In this document: piece after piece, positions 14,087 to 19,989 of the stretch
How the letters are laid out: each line of letters starts with the position of its first letter
Position numbering within the stretch: the stretch's first letter is position 1
Source of the DNA: Betaproteobacteria bacterium
GTDB lineage: Bacteria; Pseudomonadota; Gammaproteobacteria; Burkholderiales; SG8-39
Reading direction: 5' to 3'
Assembly (NCBI GenBank): GCA_009693345.1
Contig: SHXL01000022.1
Location: 1-19,989 of the forward strand
DNA length: 19,989 nt
Program-made: the position numbers and the translations under genes
The notes under the pieces: model-generated
What the model was told of the DNA's origin: nothing
Databases searched by the model: none
Seen by the model: the letters and a program-made list of their open reading frames with translations, nothing else

Positions 14087-15567
14087 CCTGCGATCTCCTT
14101 CGCTGCGTTGGCACCGGCAATGCGTCCGAATACGGAACCGTTCGTCAGTCCGGTTCCGCCGGGATAGTTGAAATAGAAGATGCCGCCGACCAGTTCGCCC
14201 GCGGCGTACAGTCCGGGGATGGGCGCGCCGTCCGACGAGATTACCTGCGCATCGGTATTTATTTTCAGGCCCCCGAAGCTGAAGGTGATGCCGCAGGTCA
14301 CCGCATAGGCCTCGAAGGGCGGGGTGTCCAGCGTGTTGGCCCAGTTCGATTTATTGATGCTCAGATTTTTCGTGCATCTTCCGTCCTTGATGTTGGGATT
14401 GAACGGTATATCGGTCTGCACCGCGGCGTTGTAGGCCCGGATTTCCTTCAGCGCCTGTTCCTTGTTCGTGTCCTCGAGCTTGCCAACCAGTTCTTCCAGC
14501 GTGTTGCCCACCCGCTTGGTGACCTGCTTGATCTTGTACTCATCGCGTAGCTGCCCCTTCACCTTGGCATCGAACACCTGCCAGGCGAACTGCCCGGGCT
14601 GCTGCAGGATGACGCGGCCGTACTTGGCGTAGGTGTAGTTGCGGAAATCCGCCCCTTCGTCCACGAAGCGCTTGCCGTCCGCATTGATGTAGATGCCCCA
14701 GGGGTAGGAGTGCTTCTGGAACTGGTCGCCAACCGCCAGGTCGCCGAACTCGGGCGCGTTCCTCTCCCAGGCCACCGCATGGCACCCGGACCAGTTGCCG
14801 ACGGCCGCGGCGCCCGCGGCCAGCGCCATGCGGATGCCGTCGCCCGTGTTGAAGCGCGTGCCGCGCACCTTCGCCAGCTCCCAACCCGGACCGAGGTAGC
14901 GCACGCGCTGCTCCGGATCGGACTGGAAGCCTCCAGCCGCGAGCACCACCACCTTCGAATTCAGGGAAAGCGTCTTTCCCTTATGCTTCACGATTACGCC
15001 GGTGACCCCGGAATCGTCCGTCAGCAGTTCCTTCGCTCGCGCCTCGTACCAGATCTCGATGCCGTTCTTGCGTGCGATGCCGGTGAGCGACTCCACCAGC
15101 CCCGGCCCGCCGCCCACCGCTTCCACCGTGAGCCCGCCCCAGAATTTGAAGCGCCCGCCGATGTTGAATGCCTGCCGGCCCCAGGCGGCGGTGAAGCGCA
15201 CGCCTTTGGCGCGCATCCAGGCCACGGTATCGAGGCTGTTTTTCACCAGCACCTCGGTCAGGTCCGGATCGCAGCGGTATTCGGTGACGCGGCCCATGTC
15301 GTCGAGGAACTGCTCTTCGGTGTAGGTGCCGAAGTCCGTGCGCGCGATCTCCTCCGGGCTGAGATCGGGAATCGCGCGCTTGAGGTCCTCCACCCCGGCG
15401 TAGGCCACGCGCATCAGTCCCGCGGTGTAGCGCGAGTTGCCGCCCGATTCCTCTTCCGGTGCGCGTTCAAGCACGAGAACCTTCTTGCCGGCTTCCGCCG
15501 CGGACAGCGCGGCACAGAAAGCGGCGTTGCCAGCGCCCACGACGATGACATCGTAACGATCAGTCAC
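14083..15567 (-). CDS. tcuA: FAD-dependent tricarballylate dehydrogenase-like protein (TcuA family)
   Basis: The 494-residue flavoprotein belongs to the fumarate-reductase/succinate-dehydrogenase flavoprotein fold. TcuA oxidises tricarballylate to cis-aconitate in Salmonella. The N-terminus DVIVVGAGNAAFCAAL is the FAD dinucleotide-binding motif, followed by VLVLERAPEEESGGNSRYT, VVVLAAGGFQSDP, the capping-domain segment FNTGDGIRMALAAGA, the strand TCGITFSFGGLKINTDAQV, and AAGELVGGIFYFNYPGGTGL near the C-terminus. The start chosen is GTG 15567, giving VTDRYDVIVVG like TcuA proteins and preceded by AGGGAG at ten bases; a TTG at 15615 would add 16 residues with no homology. The electron-transfer partner TcuB is not adjacent. 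The next gene, a Bug receptor, overlaps by 4 bases. The substrate is tricarballylate or a similar organic acid; the exact one is uncertain. Confidence 0.85.
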   Translation of the reverse strand: MTDRYDVIVVGAGNAAFCAALSAAEAGKKVLVLERAPEEESGGNSRYTAGLMRVAYAGVEDLKRAIPDLSPEEIARTDFGTYTEEQFLDDMGRVTEYRCDPDLTEVLVKNSLDTVAWMRAKGVRFTAAWGRQAFNIGGRFKFWGGLTVEAVGGGPGLVESLTGIARKNGIEIWYEARAKELLTDDSGVTGVIVKHKGKTLSLNSKVVVLAAGGFQSDPEQRVRYLGPGWELAKVRGTRFNTGDGIRMALAAGAAAVGNWSGCHAVAWERNAPEFGDLAVGDQFQKHSYPWGIYINADGKRFVDEGADFRNYTYAKYGRVILQQPGQFAWQVFDAKVKGQLRDEYKIKQVTKRVGNTLEELVGKLEDTNKEQALKEIRAYNAAVQTDIPFNPNIKDGRCTKNLSINKSNWANTLDTPPFEAYAVTCGITFSFGGLKINTDAQVISSDGAPIPGLYAAGELVGGIFYFNYPGGTGLTNGSVFGRIAGANAAKEIAG

Positions 15568-15577
15568 TGCGTTTCCA

Positions 15578-15583
15578 CTCCCT
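15578..15583 (-). promoter_or_regulatory. Shine-Dalgarno deciding the TcuA-like start
   Basis: AGGGAG on the minus strand lies ten bases before GTG 15567 and supports that start over the upstream TTG at 15615. Confidence 0.55.
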
Positions 15584-15632
15584 TGGAAAATTCGATTCAA
15601 TTCCTGTCCCTTCAATCATAGCCTGTGCCTGT

Positions 15633-17417
15633 TCAGGCGACCCACGGCTTGCCGAAGGCCGGCTCCTTGTACGGCGTCGGCGGCAGCTGCCAGGTCCCTG
15701 TCGAAGGCGGGCGCACTTCCGCGTCGACGTGCACGTCGAGCACGCAGGGCCGCTTGTTGCGGATCGCCTGCTGCAGCGCGTCGGCGAGATCCTCGCTCTT
15801 GGTGATCGTGACGCCGTCCGCACCGCAGGCGCGTGCCCAGGCGGCGAAATCCGGGTTATATGGTTTTGATTTCTTATTGAATGCAGTGCCCAGCTCGCGT
15901 CCACCGAACATTCCAACCTGGATGTCGCGGATCGCCGCCCAGGCGAAGTTGTTCCATACCACCCAGACGCAGGGCAGGTCGTACTCCACTGCGGTGGCGA
16001 CGACGTACGGCGTCATGGAAAAGCCGCCGTCGCCGCAGACCGAGACGCAGGGCCGGTCCGGCGCGGCGAGTTGCGCGCCCATGACGCTGCACACGCCGAA
16101 GCCCATGGACGAGTAGCCCCAGCTGTTCAGCATGCTCTGCGTGCGCTTGGGCTTCCAGAACTGCATGAACCAGTTGTGGTGCACGCCGGAATCGCAGGTG
16201 AGGATCGTGTCGTCGGGCAGCACCTTCTGCATCGCATCCACGACGTACTCGGGCCTGAGCGGCGTGGTGACCTTGCCGAAGTTCGGCCGCACGTGGGTTT
16301 CCCATTCCGCCTGCCACGCCGCGACCTCGGCGCGCCACTCGGAATACTGGCGGTTGAGCCGCGTCGCGCCGCGCTGCTCGCGCAGGCCGAGCGCGCCGAG
16401 GAGCTGGGCGGTGAATACTTTCGCGTCGGCGATGATGCCGAGCGTCGGCGGGTAGTTGCGGCCGAGCTCCTGCGGGTCGAGGTCGACGTGGATCAGCTTC
16501 GTCTTCGGGAAATTCCACGAGTAGCCCGGGTGCCAGCTCGAAGAGGAGCGATCGTCGAAGCGCGTGCCGATGGTGAGGACGAGGTCCGCGTGGCGGCCCG
16601 CCTGGTTGGCCGGATAGGCGCCATTGCGGCCGATGAATCCGAGCGTGAGCGGATCGTCGGCCGGCACGCAGCCCATGCCGTTGGGCGAGGTGATGATCGG
16701 GATGCCGTAGGTCTTCTGCAGCTGCGTGAGTTCGGGACCTGCTTCGGAAAGCGTCGCGCCATGGCCGATGAAGATCACCGGGCGCATGGCGTCAGCCAGT
16801 AGATTTACTGTTTTCAACAAGTCTTCTTCGGAAGCTCCCGGCCGGTGCTGGCCGAACACATGCGAGGTCGGCGGCATCTCGACGTCGTCCTCCTCCTGGT
16901 ACACGTTGTAGGGAACGTCGATGTTCACCGGCCCCGGGCGGCCGGTGACCATGGTGTCGAACGCCTGGCGCAGCGCGAGCGGCAGCATGTCCACGCGCGT
17001 GGGCTGGAACGCGCGCTTCACCACCGGGCGAATGACGGAGGGAAAATCCGACTGGTTGTGCGCGTAGATCTCCTGGAACGGCCCGCGGTTCGCCTGCGAG
17101 GTCGGCACGTTCGAGGTGATCGCGAGGAACGCGGATGAATCCGACAGCGCGGTGGCGAGCGACATCACCAGGTTCGCCGAACCCGGGCCGGTGGAGGTGA
17201 GCGTCGCCACCGGCTGGTGCTTGACGCGGAAGTAGCCGTCGGCCATGTGGCCGGCGCACTGCTCGTGGCGCGGCGAGACCAGCTTCAGCTTGTCGCGCAG
17301 CGCGTAAAGCGGGTCGAGGATGCCGACGTTGCCGTGGCCGCAGATGCCGAAGATGTACGGCACTTTCTGCTGCACGAGGTATTCGGCGATCAGTTCGCCA
17401 CCTTTCATTTTCGCCAT
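15633..17417 (-). CDS. Thiamine-pyrophosphate-dependent synthase/decarboxylase (acetolactate-synthase-like)
   Basis: The 594-residue enzyme has the three-domain ThDP fold of the acetohydroxyacid synthase/pyruvate decarboxylase group. The cofactor-activating Glu is E52 in SPRHEQCAGHMADGY, the central domain carries PVIFIGHGA and IPIITSPNG, and the ThDP-Mg motif is GDGGF (462-466) to WNN (488-490). The N-terminal loop reads GICGHGNVGILDP where acetolactate synthases have GxPGG, which resembles the GHGN loop of IolD-type hydrolases, so a biosynthetic IlvB role is unlikely. No small regulatory subunit gene is nearby. The gene is in the minus-strand run, 65 bases before the TcuA-like start and 39 bases after a Bug receptor gene, pointing to a catabolic role on 2-oxo acids. 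GGGAG precedes ATG 17417. A/T-rich codon islands lie at 15853-15890 and 16795-16830. The substrate is unknown. Confidence 0.88.
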   Translation of the reverse strand: MAKMKGGELIAEYLVQQKVPYIFGICGHGNVGILDPLYALRDKLKLVSPRHEQCAGHMADGYFRVKHQPVATLTSTGPGSANLVMSLATALSDSSAFLAITSNVPTSQANRGPFQEIYAHNQSDFPSVIRPVVKRAFQPTRVDMLPLALRQAFDTMVTGRPGPVNIDVPYNVYQEEDDVEMPPTSHVFGQHRPGASEEDLLKTVNLLADAMRPVIFIGHGATLSEAGPELTQLQKTYGIPIITSPNGMGCVPADDPLTLGFIGRNGAYPANQAGRHADLVLTIGTRFDDRSSSSWHPGYSWNFPKTKLIHVDLDPQELGRNYPPTLGIIADAKVFTAQLLGALGLREQRGATRLNRQYSEWRAEVAAWQAEWETHVRPNFGKVTTPLRPEYVVDAMQKVLPDDTILTCDSGVHHNWFMQFWKPKRTQSMLNSWGYSSMGFGVCSVMGAQLAAPDRPCVSVCGDGGFSMTPYVVATAVEYDLPCVWVVWNNFAWAAIRDIQVGMFGGRELGTAFNKKSKPYNPDFAAWARACGADGVTITKSEDLADALQQAIRNKRPCVLDVHVDAEVRPPSTGTWQLPPTPYKEPAFGKPWVA

Positions 17418-17456
17418 GTCCGCCGCTCCCGCTGGGCCAGAGTGAAGTCGAGGCGA

Positions 17457-18416
17457 TCAGTCTGCCTTGATCCTCGCCGTGCGCACCACCTTGCTCCAGC
17501 GCGCCTGTTCTTTCTTGATGAAGGCCGCGTATTCGGCGGGCGTCGAGCCGACCGCTTCGGCGTCGTCCGCCGCGAAGCGCTCCGCGACCTTCGGGCTCCT
17601 TGCCGCTTTGCCCGCTTCCATCGCGAGGCGCTGAATTACCGATTCAGGAGTTTTCGCGGGCGCGTTCAGGCCGTACCACTGCGAGGTCTCGAAACCGGGG
17701 TAGCCCTGCTCGGCGACGGTCTGGACATCGGGAATCGAGTGCAGGCGCTTCGCGCCTCCCACCGCGATGATGCGGAGTTTCCCGCTCTTCACGTGCGGCA
17801 TGAGCGGCGGCGTGCCCGCGGAGGCAGCCTGCGTGCGCCCGGCGACGAGATCTATGATGTTGGGGCCGGTTCCCTTGTACGGCACGTGCTGGATGTCGAT
17901 GCCGGTGGCCTGCTTCAGGTATTCCATCGCGAGGTGGCCCGCGGAGCCGTTGCCCGCGCTGCCGTAGAACAGCTTGCCCGGTTGCTTCATCGCGAGCGCG
18001 ATGAATTCGCGCAGGTCCTTCGCCGGCACGCTTTCGTGCACCACAAAGATCGCCGGCACGATGGCCAGAAGCGAGATGGACACGAAGTCCCGGTCCACGT
18101 CGTAGGGCAGCTTGTCGTACATGTAGGGATTCATCGCCAGCGAGCCGATGTGTCCGATGATCAGGGTGTAGCCGTCGGGATCGGCATGCGCCACCTCCTG
18201 CATCGCGACGTTGCCGCCTCCGCCGGACTTGTTGTCGACGACGATCGGCTGGCCGAGGCCCTTCTCCATTTCCGCCGCGATGGTGCGCGCGACGATCGAG
18301 GAGCTGCCGCCCGGTGCGAAGGGAACGACCAGACGGATTGGTTTGGCAGGGAAGGTTTGCGCCGTTACAACCTGGGAAAAAATGAACAGACCCGACAAAA
18401 ACCAAACCCTTTTCAA
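17457..18416 (-). CDS. Bug family (TctC-type) receptor 3
   Basis: This 319-residue receptor starts at TTG 18416, giving LKRVWFLSGLFIFSQVVTAQ as signal peptide; upstream codons in this frame belong to the dehydrogenase gene. The start and the preceding stop share TTGA (18413-18416), and GAGG lies about ten bases upstream, so translation is coupled. The mature part shows FPAKPIRLVVPFAPGGSSSIVAR, VVDNKSGGGGNVAMQEVAHA, DPDGYTLIIGH, GSAGNGSAGHLAMEYLK and HVPYKGTGPNIIDLVAGR. In the first ligand loop the common Asp is Ser (GGSSS against GGxxD in receptors 1 and 2), which implies a different ligand. It is encoded between a dehydrogenase and a ThDP enzyme. There are no TctA/TctB genes in view. Confidence 0.92.
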   Translation of the reverse strand: MKRVWFLSGLFIFSQVVTAQTFPAKPIRLVVPFAPGGSSSIVARTIAAEMEKGLGQPIVVDNKSGGGGNVAMQEVAHADPDGYTLIIGHIGSLAMNPYMYDKLPYDVDRDFVSISLLAIVPAIFVVHESVPAKDLREFIALAMKQPGKLFYGSAGNGSAGHLAMEYLKQATGIDIQHVPYKGTGPNIIDLVAGRTQAASAGTPPLMPHVKSGKLRIIAVGGAKRLHSIPDVQTVAEQGYPGFETSQWYGLNAPAKTPESVIQRLAMEAGKAARSPKVAERFAADDAEAVGSTPAEYAAFIKKEQARWSKVVRTARIKAD

Positions 18417-19153
18417 AACTGATACTTCCTCAATCCGCCGTCCACGGGAATCACCGCGCCGGTGATGTAGCGGGCGCGCGGCGAGGCGAGGAAGCAGACG
18501 AGGTTGGCGAGGTCCTCGGGCTGGCCGTATTCGCCGACCGGGATTTCGTGCTCGGACTGCCACTTGCGGTATTCAGGCGTGTAATTGCGCAGGATCTGCT
18601 CGCTGAGGATGCGCCCCGGCGGAATGCAGTTCACTGTGATGCCGTGCTTGCCGACTTCGCGCGACAGTCCCTTGGACCAGGAATGCATCGCCGCCTTGGC
18701 GCAAAACGCGCCGTTGATGCCTTCGGGCTCGCTCTTGCCGGTGATGCTGACGATGCGGCCCCATTTGCGCGCCATCATCTGCTCGAGCAGCCGGTGGGTG
18801 AGCTGGCGCTGGCGCGTGAAGTTGAGGGTCATCGCCTCGCTCCATTGCGCCTCGTCGGTGTCGAGTGCGAACTTGCGCGAGCCGCCAGCGTTATTGATGA
18901 GGATATCGACCGCGCCGAGGCCCGCGAGCGCCGCCTCCGCGATCGTCTGCGGCGCATCCTCCCGCATGAAGTCGCACTCGATGATCACCAGCCTGGCGCC
19001 GATTTCCTTTTCGAGCGTCTCGAGCAGCTCGCGCCGCCGCGCGGCCACCGCGAGGCGCACGCCTTCGGCGGCGAGCGATTTCGCGATCGCGCGGCCGATG
19101 CCCGCGCTGGCGCCGGTGACGAGCGCAGTCTTTCCGGAAATTTTAAGGTCCAT
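18413..19153 (-). CDS. Short-chain dehydrogenase/reductase (SDR) lacking the catalytic Tyr
   Basis: The 246-residue classical SDR has the nucleotide-binding TGASAGIG (13-20), DF (61-62), NNAG (87-90), structural Asn111, then SITGKSEPEGINGAFCAK: Ser136 and Lys153 are in place but the catalytic Tyr position is Ala149 (GAFCAK instead of xYxxxK). The rest is intact, with VNCIPPGRI and a C-terminal ITGAVIPVDGGL. An N-terminal AARRRE after strand two suggests NADP(H) preference. I recall related SDRs with FAAK in place of YxxxK, so this may be a real subfamily with altered chemistry rather than a mutation. The start is ATG 19153, 23 bases after the GNAT gene; its TGA overlaps the TTG of the Bug receptor gene. 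The substrate is unknown. Confidence 0.88.
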   Translation of the reverse strand: MDLKISGKTALVTGASAGIGRAIAKSLAAEGVRLAVAARRRELLETLEKEIGARLVIIECDFMREDAPQTIAEAALAGLGAVDILINNAGGSRKFALDTDEAQWSEAMTLNFTRQRQLTHRLLEQMMARKWGRIVSITGKSEPEGINGAFCAKAAMHSWSKGLSREVGKHGITVNCIPPGRILSEQILRNYTPEYRKWQSEHEIPVGEYGQPEDLANLVCFLASPRARYITGAVIPVDGGLRKYQF

Positions 19154-19176
19154 GAAAATACCGAAAAAAGAAGAAA

Positions 19177-19719
19177 TCAGTTCTGGCCGAGCACCGGCGG
19201 GCGCCAGGAGAGCGGCAGCGGGCCCGGCGCGCGCAGCACGCGGAGCATGCGCATCGCCGCTTCGCGCCCGTCGTAGTAGTGCGGGATCAGCACCGTCTCG
19301 GAAAAGCCGAGCGCGCGGTAAAAGCGCCGCCCCGCCGCATTGTCGGCGCGCAGCTCGAGGTGCACACTTGCCATGCCTGCGACGAGCGCCGACTCGAGCA
19401 GCCACTCCACCAGGCGCCGGCCGATGCCGAGGCGGCGCTGCATCGGCTGCACCGCGAGCAGGACCAGGTGCGCGCGCTCATCGCCGAAGTCCATGATCGC
19501 GAACCCGGCGAGCGGCGGGCGCGCGCCGGCGACATAGGTCGGCCGTCCGCTGGCGGCGAGCACCAGCGATTCGCGGCGCCGCATGGCGCGCAGGATGTGC
19601 GCAGGGTCGTACCTCCAGCCCAGGCCCGATTCGATGTGGTCGCGCGACATTTCCGCGATGGGGCGCGCATCGCCCGGCTCTGCGATGCGGATCGTGACGG
19701 AAACTTTCGCTTTCTTCAC
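19177..19719 (-). CDS. GNAT family N-acetyltransferase
   Basis: The 180-residue protein has the GNAT acetyl-CoA fold: N-terminal VTIRIAEPGDARPIAEMS, the substrate-facing strand LAGFAIMDFGDERAHLVLLAV, motif A QRRLGIGRRLVEWLL binding acetyl-CoA, and the C-terminal RADNAAGRRFYRALGFSETVLIPHYY. The Arg/Gly QRRLGIG pattern is the standard pyrophosphate loop. The start is GTG 19719; the Shine-Dalgarno is poor, so a short shift is possible. It follows the partial ORF at the right edge by 20 bases and precedes the SDR by 23 bases, so it is part of the minus-strand run, but its chemistry (protein or small-molecule acetylation) gives no direct clue to the run's substrate. Confidence 0.88.
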   Translation of the reverse strand: MKKAKVSVTIRIAEPGDARPIAEMSRDHIESGLGWRYDPAHILRAMRRRESLVLAASGRPTYVAGARPPLAGFAIMDFGDERAHLVLLAVQPMQRRLGIGRRLVEWLLESALVAGMASVHLELRADNAAGRRFYRALGFSETVLIPHYYDGREAAMRMLRVLRAPGPLPLSWRPPVLGQN

Positions 19720-19739
19720 GCGGACGATTGTGCCATGAT

Positions 19740-19989
19740 TTAGCTGGGCGGCACGCGGTCCGCAAATTTTTTGCGAATGCGAACCGCACGCTCTTGGCCG
19801 TCTGTTGCCTCCAGCACCTTCAGCCGCAGATCCGCATCGACGTCGCTGCGTTGCAGGAACGTTTCAATGTCTGCGAGCGCGCCGCGCCCGGTCTGCCCGC
19901 CGATGAAGGCGGCGAGCCAGTTGCCGACGAAAAAAATCTTCCGTGTGCGCTTCAGTTCTGCGAGCCGCGCCAGCGCTTCGGCGAGAAAG
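19740..19989 (-). CDS. C-terminal part of an unidentified protein (possible M1 aminopeptidase tail), truncated at window edge
   Basis: An 82-codon open frame enters from the right edge on the minus strand and stops at TAA 19740-19742. It reads FLAEALARLAELKRTRKIFF, VGNWLAAFIGGQTGRGALAD, IETFLQRSDVDADLRLKVLE, ATDGQERAVRIRKKFADR. The helical, Arg-rich pattern, and a Phe-Phe-x-x-x-Trp then ERAVRIRxKF ending, reminds me of the ERAP1-like C-terminal helical domain of M1 aminopeptidases, but this is a weak impression without the catalytic HExxH region. The stop is 20 bases before the GNAT start, so the two genes are probably cotranscribed. The codon usage is like the neighbours. It is too short to name with certainty. 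Confidence 0.5.
   Translation of the reverse strand, partial: FLAEALARLAELKRTRKIFFVGNWLAAFIGGQTGRGALADIETFLQRSDVDADLRLKVLEATDGQERAVRIRKKFADRVPPS

Noticed and set aside
15633..17417. Biosynthetic acetolactate synthase IlvB
   Set aside because: The N-terminal loop differs from IlvB, no IlvN gene follows, and the neighbours are catabolic receptors and enzymes.

Overview
The window is a gene-dense, GC-rich stretch of a proteobacterial chromosome, most likely Betaproteobacteria (Burkholderiales-like). This rests on three periplasmic Bug/TctC-type solute receptors, a TcuA-type FAD dehydrogenase, a SrkA kinase and Mla-type ABC biology. No rRNA, tRNA, CRISPR, insertion sequence or phage gene was seen. 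No intergenic gap exceeds about 115 bases.

Region 1 (1-7.4 kb) is housekeeping or accessory in character. It holds the 3' part of a histidine phosphatase, a membrane protein fused to a spermidine-synthase-like domain, the stress kinase SrkA, two SRPBCC-domain genes, an MlaF-like ATPase without a visible permease, a PF04392-type substrate-binding protein, an exported MsrB and a small exported Tyr/Val/Pro-rich protein. Three of these genes are broken as read: a frameshift near 4017-4019, an in-frame TAA at 5645-5647 and a frameshift within 7281-7291.

Region 2 (7.5-10.2 kb) holds a Bug receptor, a conserved protein with transglutaminase-like Cys/His motifs, and an exported Vgb-like (streptogramin lyase family) beta-propeller.

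Region 3 (10.15-19.99 kb) is one unbroken minus-strand run of ten genes with gaps of -4 to 65 bases. In transcription order these are: a partial ORF at the right edge, GNAT acetyltransferase, short-chain dehydrogenase, Bug receptor, ThDP-dependent synthase/decarboxylase, TcuA-like flavoprotein, second Bug receptor, N-acyl-D-amino-acid deacylase, dienelactone-hydrolase-like protein and DODA-type extradiol dioxygenase. The tight coupling (ATGA and TTGA overlaps) and the enzyme mix suggest a catabolic operon that captures organic acids through Bug receptors, but the substrate cannot be read from sequence. The membrane subunits TctA/TctB are absent from the window.

Points worth a second look are the cluster of three lesions in about 3.3 kb, several enzymes lacking a textbook catalytic or switch residue (ABC H-loop His to Tyr, SDR Tyr to Ala, DLH Glu to Ala, spermidine-synthase-like Asp to Gly), convergent gene ends interlocked on CTAG/TTAG, and abrupt islands of A/T-ending codons inside otherwise G/C-ending genes.
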